DNA of 64,000 bases, from the NCBI RefSeq assembly GCF_000024125.1, contig NC_013222.1:1962501-2026500 (forward strand), written 5' to 3'. A program made the position numbers and the translations under genes. The notes below the pieces were generated by a model that had not been told where the DNA came from, ran no database searches, and saw only the letters and a program-made list of their open reading frames with translations. The first letter of the stretch is position 1. Each line of letters starts with the position of its first letter. Positions 26,692 through 36,564 of this stretch are shown here, in pieces. This stretch comes from Robiginitalea biformata HTCC2501. Lineage in GTDB: Bacteria > Bacteroidota > Bacteroidia > Flavobacteriales > Flavobacteriaceae.

Positions 26692-28542
26692 CTACAGGGC
26701 GTTTACCGAAGCTTCCAGGGATTCCTCCGGGGCGAGTTGCATTTTTTTGCGCAATCGCTGCCGGGCTTTTTTAACCCCGTCCGGCGAGATATTGAGGATG
26801 GTGGCGATTTCCTTGGACGACAGGTTCATCTTCATCAGTGCCATAAACCGGAGTTCGTTTTTGGTCACATCCGGGAAACGGTCCCGGACATTCCTGCTGA
26901 AGTCTTTGTGCACATTTTCGAAGTAGCGGGTGAAGTGTTCCCAGTGCGCATCGTCCCTCTGGTCAAAATTGATGGTCCGGATCAGTTCCCGGTAGCCCCC
27001 GGACCGGTTGGATTCCTGTAATTCCCGGGCCTTGGATTTTAAGCTCTCCAGGAGTTCGTTCTTGCGGGCAAGGTGCAGGGCGTGTGTGGTCAGTTCCCGT
27101 TGGCGGAATGCGAGTTCGGCGTCCACTTTCGATTTTTCCGCCCGGGTTCGCTTCCATTTTTGCCGTACGCCATAGAACCCGATCAGGGACAACAGCAACC
27201 CGGACCCGAGCAGTATCCGCTGCAGGTTCCCCACCCGGGCCTCGGCCTCCAGCAAATCGATTTCGCGCTCCTGAATGGCAATTTGCTGCTCTTTCTTCTC
27301 TGTTTCAAACCGGGTACGCAATTCCTCTACCTGCTGGACCCGTTCCCGCTGCAGGGCGCTGTCCCGCAGCTGGCTGAATTCCTTTTCCGCCCGAAGGGCA
27401 TCCGGGTACCTGCCCAACTGGGCCAGGGCATCCGAGCGGCTTTTGAACAAATCATACCAATGGGGCCGGGCCCCGAGCGTATCCACCATCCGGATGGCCT
27501 CATCCAGGTAGTCGAGCGCCCGGACCGGCCGCCCCGCCTCCGTATAGGCGTCGGAAGCGTAACCCAGGGATCGGACCAGGGCGATGGGCCGGCCCGCACG
27601 TCGGTGTACGGCAATGGCCGAATCCAGCAGTTCCAGCCCGGAATTTCCCCGACCGAGTGCGATGTAGGCGCGCCCCAAATTCCGCAAGGCTGCGCCTTCA
27701 ATGACGGGGACTTGCATCTCCCTGCTCAGGGTAATGCTTTCTTCCAGAAACGGGATGGCTTCCCGGTATTCCTCCAGGAGGATATGGCTCTGACCGATTG
27801 CGTTGGCGGCCACCCCCTGGAACAGCCTGTCGTCCTGCTGACGGTATATTTCTAAAGCCTGCCCGCTGTATTCCAGGGATTTTCGGTAGTTTTTCATGGT
27901 GGATTCCAGCGACCCAAGGCTATTGAGGGCATCCGCCATTCGCAACGGGTTGTCCAGGTGCTCGTAGAGCCTTACTGCCTGCAGGATATCTTCATAGGCC
28001 AGGTTGAAATACCCTTTGTTCTCGTAGATCCCGCCGCGGAATACCCGCTCAATGGCCATCCCCAGGGTGTCCCCGAGCTCCTGCCGCTTAACCATATTCC
28101 GGTTGCTGATGGCCAGGGCCGAATCGTAGCGCCCCAGCTCCATTTCCAGGATTGCCCGGGTATGGTCTATTCGGATGAGCATCACGGTGTCGTCCAGCGA
28201 CTCATAAAGCTCCCGGGCATCGGCAAGCCGGGCCATGGCGGAATCGTTTTGTCCGGTATTTTTAAAATAGCCTCCCAGATCGTAGAACCCGGCGGCGAGG
28301 CCCTCGGTATATTCCAGTTTCCTGGATAAGGCAATCCTTTCCCTGGCGTATTGGGCGGCCCGGTCGACATCCCTGTACACGTAGGCCTGGTAGAGTTCCC
28401 CCAGCAGGCGGACCCGGGCGGTATCCTCGGGCATGGAACGATAGACGCGCTGCAGGCTGTCCAGCTGCAGGGAATCCTGGGCAACGAGCTGCCCGTTGCC
28501 AATTGGAATCAACAGCAGGAATACAAACGAAATACACTTCAT
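26692..28542 (-). CDS. TPR-transmembrane-HTH (LuxR-type) sensor regulator
   Basis: 616 residues. Signal peptide (to about residue 20, LVAQ), a run of TPR-like helices (about 35-420), one membrane segment near residue 450 (ILLGSGLLLSLIGFYGV), a basic coiled coil, and a C-terminal LuxR/GerE helix-turn-helix with LTKNELRFMALMKMNLSSKEIA...ISPDGVKKARQRLRKK near residues 540-600. This layout, periplasmic TPRs joined to a cytoplasmic DNA-binding domain, is widespread in Bacteroidota and resembles one-component signal transducers. It lies 232 bp upstream of the aerolysin-like lipoprotein gene on the same strand, which makes it a candidate regulator. Confidence 0.88.
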   Translation of the reverse strand: MKCISFVFLLLIPIGNGQLVAQDSLQLDSLQRVYRSMPEDTARVRLLGELYQAYVYRDVDRAAQYARERIALSRKLEYTEGLAAGFYDLGGYFKNTGQNDSAMARLADARELYESLDDTVMLIRIDHTRAILEMELGRYDSALAISNRNMVKRQELGDTLGMAIERVFRGGIYENKGYFNLAYEDILQAVRLYEHLDNPLRMADALNSLGSLESTMKNYRKSLEYSGQALEIYRQQDDRLFQGVAANAIGQSHILLEEYREAIPFLEESITLSREMQVPVIEGAALRNLGRAYIALGRGNSGLELLDSAIAVHRRAGRPIALVRSLGYASDAYTEAGRPVRALDYLDEAIRMVDTLGARPHWYDLFKSRSDALAQLGRYPDALRAEKEFSQLRDSALQRERVQQVEELRTRFETEKKEQQIAIQEREIDLLEAEARVGNLQRILLGSGLLLSLIGFYGVRQKWKRTRAEKSKVDAELAFRQRELTTHALHLARKNELLESLKSKARELQESNRSGGYRELIRTINFDQRDDAHWEHFTRYFENVHKDFSRNVRDRFPDVTKNELRFMALMKMNLSSKEIATILNISPDGVKKARQRLRKKMQLAPEESLEASVNAL

Positions 28543-28866
28543 GATTTTCTCTGTAGTGGATTAAAAGTAGTATTTTTTGCCAACAGGAAAATTTTGAGGA
28601 AGAGGCCGGCCCGTCCGCTCCGGTCAGCACACCAATCCTAAGGATATTTCAGGAATATTAAATTTGTAGGAAAGCACTTTATGTGTTGTTAATCAGGATA
28701 TAAATATCAATTATATCTACCGATTGTTTAATTGTATGAAATCTGGCACTCGCTGGCAGTTAGTCGGTATAAACCCCCTGGGAGAACCTTTAAATTGTCG
28801 ATAACCTTGGGAAAACTCTCCTGAAAAAACGGCAGGAGTCCTTGCGGGTTTTTGCTATTTTTGCCC
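28543..28866. other. 324-bp intergenic region before guaA
   Basis: It contains AT-rich sequence (about 28640-28740), a small hairpin CTCCTG/CAGGAG (28818-28838) and the guaA -7 box at 28856-28863. A near-consensus TACTTTTA (minus strand, 28569-28562) may serve the TPR-HTH gene. No gene-like frame or known RNA motif was seen in 28590-28800. Confidence 0.6.
28856..28863 (+). promoter_or_regulatory. -7 box (TATTTTTG) of guaA, 3 bp before its ATG
   Basis: The box is a full TAnnTTTG match and ends only 3 bp before the guaA start codon. Transcription would begin at or next to the ATG, so the guaA mRNA would be leaderless or nearly so. Confidence 0.5.
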
Positions 28867-30396
28867 ATGCAAAATAACGTTCTCATCCTGGATTTCGGTT
28901 CCCAGTACACCCAGCTGATCGCAAGGCGGGTCCGCGAACTGAATATATTCTGCGAAATCAAACCCTACAACAACCTGCCCGGCGACCTCGACGGCTACAA
29001 AGCGGTGATCCTTTCCGGCTCCCCCTTTTCCACCCGGTCGGACGACGCCCCCCACCCGGACCTGAGCCGGATCAAAGGCCATAAACCCATCCTGGCCATC
29101 TGCTATGGCGCCCAGTACATTGCCCATTTTAACGGGGGAAATGTGGCCCCGTCGAAAACGCGGGAGTACGGCCGGGCTAAACTTGCCCACGTGGCCCAGG
29201 ACCCTTTCCTGAAGGATGTCCCGGTGGGTAGCCAGGTATGGATGAGCCACAGCGATACGATTCAGCAACTGCCGGACGGGGCGGTGCTTCTGGCCAGTAC
29301 CCACGACGTGCCGAATGCCGCATTCAAGATGCCGGACGAACGGATCTACGGGATCCAGTTCCACCCTGAAGTCTACCACACCACGGCCGGAAGCCTGATC
29401 CTGAGGAATTTCCTGGTGGATATCGCCGGCCTGGAACAAACCTGGACGCCCGCAGCCTTTGTGGAGACCACCGTGGCGGAACTCAAGGAGAAGATCGGGA
29501 CCGAAAAAGTTATTCTCGGCCTTTCCGGGGGTGTCGATTCCACGGTGGCGGCCATGTTGCTCCACCGCGCCATTGGGAAACACCTGCACTGCATCTTTGT
29601 GAACAACGGGCTGCTGCGCAAGAATGAATTTGAAGAAGTGCTTCACCAGTATAAGGATATGGGGTTGAACATTAAGGGCGTTGACGCTTCGGCACGCTTT
29701 TTGGATGCCCTGGAAGGGGAATCGGACCCCGAGAAGAAACGAAAGATCATCGGCCGGGTGTTTATCGAGGTGTTTGACGACGAAGCCCACCTGGTGGAAG
29801 ATGCAAAATGGTTGGGGCAGGGAACTATCTATCCGGATGTTATCGAGTCGGTATCGGCTACCGGGGGGCCCTCTGCAACCATCAAGAGTCACCACAATGT
29901 GGGTGGCCTGCCGGACTTTATGAAGCTGAAGGTGGTAGAACCACTGAAGATGCTTTTTAAGGATGAGGTGCGACGCGTGGGCGCCAGCCTGGATATCCCG
30001 GCTGAGCGTTTGGGGAGGCACCCCTTCCCGGGTCCGGGACTGGCAATCCGCATCCTTGGGGACATTACCCGGGAAAAGGTCGCCATCCTCCAGGAAGTGG
30101 ACCATATATTTATCAACGGACTCCGCGAATGGGGCCTGTACGACAAGATCTGGCAGGCGGGGGCCATGCTCCTCCCGGTCAACAGCGTGGGGGTGATGGG
30201 GGACGAAAGGACTTATGAAAAATGCGTAGCTTTACGGGCAGTGGAAAGTACGGATGGAATGACGGCCGACTGGGTCAACCTGCCGTACGAATTTCTGCAG
30301 AAGACCTCAAATGACATTATCAATAAGGTGCCCGGGGTGAATCGGGTGGTTTACGACATCAGTTCCAAGCCCCCGGCTACCATAGAATGGGAATAA
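28867..30396 (+). CDS. guaA: GMP synthase (glutamine-hydrolysing)
   Basis: 509 residues. N-terminal class I glutamine amidotransferase ([17 protein letters not shown]; nucleophile Cys in [16 protein letters not shown] with catalytic His), then the ATP-pyrophosphatase domain with the P-loop [17 protein letters not shown] near residue 220, and the C-terminal dimerisation domain ending in KPPATIEWE. It converts XMP to [13 protein letters not shown] was chosen as start over an ATG at 28852 because homologues begin there and the -7 box lies between. One base separates it from the next gene, so it heads an operon with the LysM, OsmC and DUF922 genes. Confidence 0.98.
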   Translation: MQNNVLILDFGSQYTQLIARRVRELNIFCEIKPYNNLPGDLDGYKAVILSGSPFSTRSDDAPHPDLSRIKGHKPILAICYGAQYIAHFNGGNVAPSKTREYGRAKLAHVAQDPFLKDVPVGSQVWMSHSDTIQQLPDGAVLLASTHDVPNAAFKMPDERIYGIQFHPEVYHTTAGSLILRNFLVDIAGLEQTWTPAAFVETTVAELKEKIGTEKVILGLSGGVDSTVAAMLLHRAIGKHLHCIFVNNGLLRKNEFEEVLHQYKDMGLNIKGVDASARFLDALEGESDPEKKRKIIGRVFIEVFDDEAHLVEDAKWLGQGTIYPDVIESVSATGGPSATIKSHHNVGGLPDFMKLKVVEPLKMLFKDEVRRVGASLDIPAERLGRHPFPGPGLAIRILGDITREKVAILQEVDHIFINGLREWGLYDKIWQAGAMLLPVNSVGVMGDERTYEKCVALRAVESTDGMTADWVNLPYEFLQKTSNDIINKVPGVNRVVYDISSKPPATIEWE

Positions 30397-30397
30397 C

Positions 30398-32539
30398 ATG
30401 AACGTTGTGTGTAAGTACCTGCTGTTGCTGCTTTGCGCCCTGTCCATCGGCTGCAAGGTAAAAGCCCAGCAATTCAGCACCCATGCCGTGAAGCGGGGGG
30501 AAACCCTCTATTCCATTGCGCGGCAATACCAGGTGAGCCCCCAGGAGCTCCTGAAATACAACAAGGAAGTAGACCCGGACGGGACGCTCCGCCCGAATAC
30601 CATCCTGGTGATCCCCGGGCGTGCCGGCAATACCGTTTTAAACCGCCCAACCGTATCCGACCCGGATTCTACGGCCCGGGAACAGGTCACCTTCCGTACC
30701 CACCGGGTGAGGCGAAAGGAAACCCTGTTCAGTATTACCCAACGCTACCAGGTGAGCGAGGAGGAGGTCAAACGCTATAACCCGGACCTGTATTCCCGTC
30801 CGCTCCAACGCGGGATGGTCCTCAGGATCCCCCAGTTTTCAGAGAGTTACCGGGAGGCCGAAGCCCTGGAGGAACTCCTGACAACCTATACCGTCCAGGC
30901 CAAGGAAACCCGGTGGAGTATTGCGCATAAATACGGGATTACCATCGACAGCCTGCTGCAGCTCAACCCGGGCCTCCCCCGCAGCACGAGCTACCTGGCA
31001 GAAGGCCAGGAATTGCAGGTACCCCGCCTACCGGGTTCCGGAATCGAGAAGCAGGAATCCCAGGTGTACCGCTCCTATACGGTACCCCCCAGGAAAACAC
31101 TTTTCAGCCTGAGCCAGGAATTCGGGATCAGCCGGGAGGAAATCATCCGGCTCAACCCGGAAATCCTGGAACGCGGCAACCTCCAGGAGGGCATGAAGCT
31201 GCGACTCCCCGAGAAAAAGGCGGATACCACGGCAGTGAATGCCTCCAATTATATTTTTTACGAGGTAAAACCCAAACAGACCGAGTTTTCCCTGACCCGC
31301 AAATTAGGGATCGGGTACCCGGAACTCCGTGCCCTCAACCCGGAACTCGCCACCGGGCTGAAAGCCGGGATGGTGCTGAAACTCCCCCGGGACCGGGCAG
31401 AAGGCCTGGAGGTGAAAAATGCACTGGTCATCGACGAATTTGACCTGCGGGACAGCATCGATACGGGCAACCGGCCGCGGCTTTTGGTGCTTTTCCCTTT
31501 CCGCCTGGACCGCCTGGACCTGTCCGATCCGGAGAAGACACAGGAACGGATCCGGAACAACAATGCCCTGAAGTACAGCCTGGGCCTGTATTCCGGTTTT
31601 CTGGTCGCTCTGGATTCCGTAGCGGACATGGGAATTTCGGTAGAAGTAAAGACCTTTGACACGCAGCTCAGTGCCAACCGGGTCCGCAATTTGCTTTTGC
31701 AGGAAGACCTGGAGAACCTCAGCGCGATTGTGGGGCCCCTGGAGCCCAACTCCATCCGGGAAGTGGCAGCCAGGGCTTCGGAGCTGGATGTTCCCGTAAT
31801 TGCCCCGGTCCCGATCAACGGGGAGTTCCCCCTGCAGAATATCTTCCACACCTATACGGAGGAAGCAGAGCTCAGGCGCCGGATGCTCGACTACATGAAG
31901 GAACAAGTTACCGACCAGAACATTTTGGTGATCTCCGATCAGGCCCACCGGGAAGTGGAATCGGAGATTCTGGAAGCATTCCCCGCAGCGGAACTCGTGC
32001 CGCTCCGGGAAGAGGAGGAAAATATTTCCCTGGACCGGGAGGCATTCATGGAGGCCCTGTCTGAAGAACGTGAGAACTGGGTCTTTTTGGAAACCGACAA
32101 CTACCGGATCGCCTCCAGTGTAAGTTCCATCCTGAACTCGGCCAATACGGAGGAAACCCGGGTGCGGATGTTTACCACAAACCGGGGCCGGGCATTCGAC
32201 CACAAAGAGCTTTCGGCAACGCACCTGGCGAACCTGAGGTTTACCTTTCCTTCGGTCTACCGGGATGTCTCCCCGTCTTCCTTTACACGCCGCTACCGCG
32301 AGCGGTTCGGAGGGGAACCGGACCGGTACGCCGTCCGGGGTTTTGACCTGGGGATGGACTTGCTGCTCCGGCTGGCTTATAAGCTGGACCTCTTTGAGGC
32401 TGCGGACCAGATCGGGGCCACCCGGTACAGCGGGAACACCTTCAACTATATCAAAAAACTGCAATCCGGATATTACAACACCGCGTCGTACATCCTGATG
32501 TACGACGGCCTGCAAATCCGCGAAATCCAGGGGCCATGA
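30398..32539 (+). CDS. Exported protein with five LysM repeats and a periplasmic-binding-type domain
   Basis: 713 residues. Signal peptide to about residue 24 (KAQ). Five LysM repeats: about residues 29-72 (GETLYSIARQYQVS), 97-140 (KETLFSITQRYQVS), 165-208 (KETRWSIAHKYGIT), 231-274 (RKTLFSLSQEFGIS) and 287-330 (KQTEFSLTRKLGIG). LysM modules bind peptidoglycan. Residues 360-700 resemble a leucine/isoleucine-type periplasmic-binding domain (LVLFPFRLDRLDL, then IVGPLEPNSIREVAARASELDVPVIAPV). The LysM plus binding-fold combination is a Bacteroidota theme with no settled function. Stop overlaps the OsmC start (ATGA). It is in the guaA operon. Confidence 0.85.
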   Translation: MNVVCKYLLLLLCALSIGCKVKAQQFSTHAVKRGETLYSIARQYQVSPQELLKYNKEVDPDGTLRPNTILVIPGRAGNTVLNRPTVSDPDSTAREQVTFRTHRVRRKETLFSITQRYQVSEEEVKRYNPDLYSRPLQRGMVLRIPQFSESYREAEALEELLTTYTVQAKETRWSIAHKYGITIDSLLQLNPGLPRSTSYLAEGQELQVPRLPGSGIEKQESQVYRSYTVPPRKTLFSLSQEFGISREEIIRLNPEILERGNLQEGMKLRLPEKKADTTAVNASNYIFYEVKPKQTEFSLTRKLGIGYPELRALNPELATGLKAGMVLKLPRDRAEGLEVKNALVIDEFDLRDSIDTGNRPRLLVLFPFRLDRLDLSDPEKTQERIRNNNALKYSLGLYSGFLVALDSVADMGISVEVKTFDTQLSANRVRNLLLQEDLENLSAIVGPLEPNSIREVAARASELDVPVIAPVPINGEFPLQNIFHTYTEEAELRRRMLDYMKEQVTDQNILVISDQAHREVESEILEAFPAAELVPLREEEENISLDREAFMEALSEERENWVFLETDNYRIASSVSSILNSANTEETRVRMFTTNRGRAFDHKELSATHLANLRFTFPSVYRDVSPSSFTRRYRERFGGEPDRYAVRGFDLGMDLLLRLAYKLDLFEAADQIGATRYSGNTFNYIKKLQSGYYNTASYILMYDGLQIREIQGP

Positions 32540-32940
32540 CATCGAAAGTAGTATATATGGGCGGCCTGCGCACCGAGTGTACCCACCTGCGCTCCGGAAG
32601 TGTCTACCTCACGGACGCCCCCACGGACAATCACGGCAAGGGGGAGGCGTTCAGCCCCACGGATACCGTGGCTACGGGCCTGGCAAATTGCATGCTCACG
32701 GTGATGGGGATTAAAGCGCGGGATATGGACGTGGCCCTCGAGGGTTCCCTGGCTGAAGTTACCAAGCATATGTCGGCTGCCCCCCGCAGAATTTCGCGCA
32801 TTGAAGTGGATTTGTACCTGCCCAAAGGCGTGGGGGAAAAGGACCGAAAAATCCTGGAACGCACGGGGCGTACCTGCCCGGTGATGCTGAGCCTGCACGA
32901 AGACATCGAAAAGGATATCCGGTTCCATTGGACGCAATAA
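32536..32940 (+). CDS. OsmC family peroxiredoxin-like protein
   Basis: 134 residues with the two conserved cysteines of OsmC/Ohr proteins, in VATGLANCMLTVMG near residue 55 and RTCPVMLSLHEDI near residue 115. These proteins reduce organic hydroperoxides using thiol chemistry. It overlaps the LysM gene by 4 bp and the DUF922 gene by 13 bp, so the tail of the guaA operon is tightly packed. Ohr versus OsmC subtype was not resolved. Confidence 0.9.
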   Translation: MTSKVVYMGGLRTECTHLRSGSVYLTDAPTDNHGKGEAFSPTDTVATGLANCMLTVMGIKARDMDVALEGSLAEVTKHMSAAPRRISRIEVDLYLPKGVGEKDRKILERTGRTCPVMLSLHEDIEKDIRFHWTQ

Positions 32941-33488
32941 AACAGCTCCGCCTCGTATTCCTTTTGGGTTTTTGCCAACTTGCATCGGCCCAGGGGGAGG
33001 GGAGCGCCCGGGGGGAAGACGCCATCCTCTGGCACCCGCAAACCCGGCTGGCCTGGAGTGATTTCCGGGCGGAACCGCCGGAAAGCAGACGGATAGCTGC
33101 CACCACGGCTAGCGGGATCACCTACAGCTACAACGCCACAGGTTCCGGGGAGCGATACTCCCTGGATTTTCGGGTGGACACCTATTTCTACCCGGATAAA
33201 TCCTGGTACCATTCGGAAAGTTGCGATGAGGTGGTGCTCAGCCACGAACAATTGCACTTCGACATCTCGGAACTATTTGCTCGGAAATTCAGGAAGCGCT
33301 TGAAAGAAGGGGTCTTTACCGGGAACGTCAAAGCCGAAGTACGACGAATCTTCACGGATATCAACCGGGAGTTGTCAGAATTCCAGAACCGCTACGACCG
33401 GGAAACGGACTATTCGCGGAACCGCGCGGCCCAATTCCGGTGGAACGAAGACATTGCCGGGATGCTCGCCGGCCCCGACACTCCTTAA
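32928..33488 (+). CDS. DUF922 family protein, exported, TTG start
   Basis: 186 residues beginning at TTG within the OsmC gene; there is no ATG before the hydrophobic signal (LRLVFLLGFCQLASAQ). The C-terminal half has SHEQLHFDISELFARKFR, containing an H-x-x-x-H pattern that resembles a zinc peptidase helix, as expected for DUF922 (putative metal-dependent peptidase-like). Function is not established. Last gene of the guaA cluster. Confidence 0.72.
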   Translation: MDAIKQLRLVFLLGFCQLASAQGEGSARGEDAILWHPQTRLAWSDFRAEPPESRRIAATTASGITYSYNATGSGERYSLDFRVDTYFYPDKSWYHSESCDEVVLSHEQLHFDISELFARKFRKRLKEGVFTGNVKAEVRRIFTDINRELSEFQNRYDRETDYSRNRAAQFRWNEDIAGMLAGPDTP

Positions 33489-33543
33489 AGTAGCCCGGGA
33501 GAACACCCTGTTTCCCGTTATCCTACCCGGAACCTCCCCGGGC

Positions 33544-34449
33544 CTAGATATCGCAGATTTCGATGCCCTGCTTCAGCGCGGCAAGTTTGTCTTCCCAGGA
33601 CGGGATGAATTCCTGTGCCACGTGGCCCGTAAAACCGGTGGCAGCAATGGCCCGCATAATTGCCGGGTAATACAGCTCCTGGGTTTCGTCAATTTCGTGC
33701 CGGCCGGGGTTCCCGCCCGTGTGGTAGTGTCCGAAGTACGGATGGTATTCGCGGATGTTGCGGATGACATCGCCCTCCATTATCTGCATGTGGTAGATGT
33801 CGTATAGCAGTTTGAAGTGGTCCGTACCCAGGCGACGGCAAAGTTCCACCCCCCAGAGCGTATTGTCGCACATATAGTCCTTGTGGTCCACTTTGGAATT
33901 GAGGAGTTCCATCTGCAGGACAACGCCGTACTTTTCGGCTGTGGGCATAATTTTACTCAGGCCCTCCACGCAATTCTGCAACCCAACCAAATCGTTCATC
34001 CCGTTGCGGTTGCCGCTAAAGCAAATCAGGTTTGTATATCCGGCCTCCGCGATGATCGGGATTTTTTCATTGTAGTCGGCAACCAGTTCGTCGTGGAGCC
34101 GGGGGTCGTTCCAGCCTTCGACAATCCCTTTGCCGGCGCCCCAGCACATCGAGGCGTGGATCCCGTGTTTTTTCAGCAGGGGGAATTCTTCGGGCCCCAC
34201 CAGGTCGATGGCCCCGATGCCCAATTCCGCGATATTCCCCAGGAACGTATCCAGGGGGATGCTGCCGTAGCACCAATAACACACGCTGTGATTGATAACT
34301 CCTTCGGTGGGTTTCGGTTTGAATGCACCGGTTTCGGACTTCCCGGATTCGGGTTGCGGGGACGCCTCCCGTAAGTGCTGTCCGGCAACCGGCGTAAATA
34401 AAGCTGCTGAGGCCGCTGCACTGCGGCCAATAAATTTTCTGCGTTCCAT
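33544..34449 (-). CDS. TIM-barrel sugar isomerase (hydroxypyruvate isomerase-like) with Tat-type signal
   Basis: 301 residues. The N-terminus ERRKFIGRSAAASAALF has an RRKF twin-arginine motif, so this copy is probably exported. The AP-endonuclease-2-type TIM barrel follows, with GIHASMCWGAG, ENGVVLQMELLNSK-like metal-site segment and LLYDIYHMQIMEGDVI plus HVAQEFIPSWED, all typical of hydroxypyruvate isomerase or related xylose-isomerase-like proteins. Substrate is uncertain. The upstream -7 region overlaps a divergent promoter (34472-34488). Confidence 0.82.
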   Translation of the reverse strand: MERRKFIGRSAAASAALFTPVAGQHLREASPQPESGKSETGAFKPKPTEGVINHSVCYWCYGSIPLDTFLGNIAELGIGAIDLVGPEEFPLLKKHGIHASMCWGAGKGIVEGWNDPRLHDELVADYNEKIPIIAEAGYTNLICFSGNRNGMNDLVGLQNCVEGLSKIMPTAEKYGVVLQMELLNSKVDHKDYMCDNTLWGVELCRRLGTDHFKLLYDIYHMQIMEGDVIRNIREYHPYFGHYHTGGNPGRHEIDETQELYYPAIMRAIAATGFTGHVAQEFIPSWEDKLAALKQGIEICDI

Positions 34450-34471
34450 TTGGTCGGGTTTCTCTGTGATT

Positions 34472-34488
34472 TAAAGATACTATATTTG
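34472..34488. promoter_or_regulatory. Overlapping divergent -7 boxes
   Basis: The plus strand has TATATTTG (34481-34488), serving DUF3820, and the minus strand has TATCTTTA (34479-34472), serving the isomerase. The boxes are adjacent, so only one polymerase can bind at a time, giving mutually exclusive initiation. Confidence 0.5.
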
Positions 34489-34548
34489 CCCGGATACGGG
34501 GTATCAGGCCCTGAAATTAGGCCTTACGGCTATCGGAACCCGCTGCAA

Positions 34549-34794
34549 ATGGACCACTCCACCCCCTCCCGGAAAGAACTCATCGAGCTCGCCCACTACA
34601 GGATGCCTTTTGGCAAATACAAAGGGAGGCTGCTGTACGAGCTGCCGTTGCCCTACCTGGTCTGGTTCCGCGGGAAGGGATTTCCGCCCGGGAAACTCGG
34701 GCGGAACCTGCAGATTGTCTTCGGGATGAAGGAAAACGGCCTGGAGGGGATGCTGGCCCGGATCCGGAAAGAATTTCCCCGGCAGAACCCCTGA
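34549..34794 (+). CDS. DUF3820 family small protein
   Basis: 81 residues. MPFGKYKGRLLYELPLPYLVWF near the N-terminus is the DUF3820 core (FGKYKG-x-x-DLP-x-x-YL-x-W), here with the usual Lys/Trp pattern. Members are single-domain proteins of unknown role, sometimes annotated as quorum-regulated virulence factor homologues. The start at MDHSTP was chosen because an upstream extension to 34450 would run through the promoter region. It lies 50 bp before pyrG, which has its own promoter. Confidence 0.78.
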   Translation: MDHSTPSRKELIELAHYRMPFGKYKGRLLYELPLPYLVWFRGKGFPPGKLGRNLQIVFGMKENGLEGMLARIRKEFPRQNP

Positions 34795-34807
34795 TTTCCT
34801 CAGGTAA

Positions 34808-36481
<1,674 letters not shown>

Positions 36482-36497
36482 ACTTCCCGATTGGCCG

Positions 36498-36505
36498 TAT
36501 ATTTG
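36498..36505 (+). promoter_or_regulatory. -7 box (TATATTTG) of yidC
   Basis: A full TAnnTTTG match 59 bp upstream of the yidC ATG, in the 83-bp gap after pyrG. A GC-rich inverted repeat (about 36506-36532) would form at the very 5' end of this leader. Confidence 0.55.
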
Positions 36506-36564
36506 CACCCCCCCCGGCACAATCCGGGGGTGTTGCGGCCACCGCGTCCTGACAAAAGAATTAC

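Noticed and set aside
33490..33546. Inverted CCCGGG-type arms after the DUF922 gene as a terminator
   Set aside because: The loop is about 40 bases and no T-run follows.
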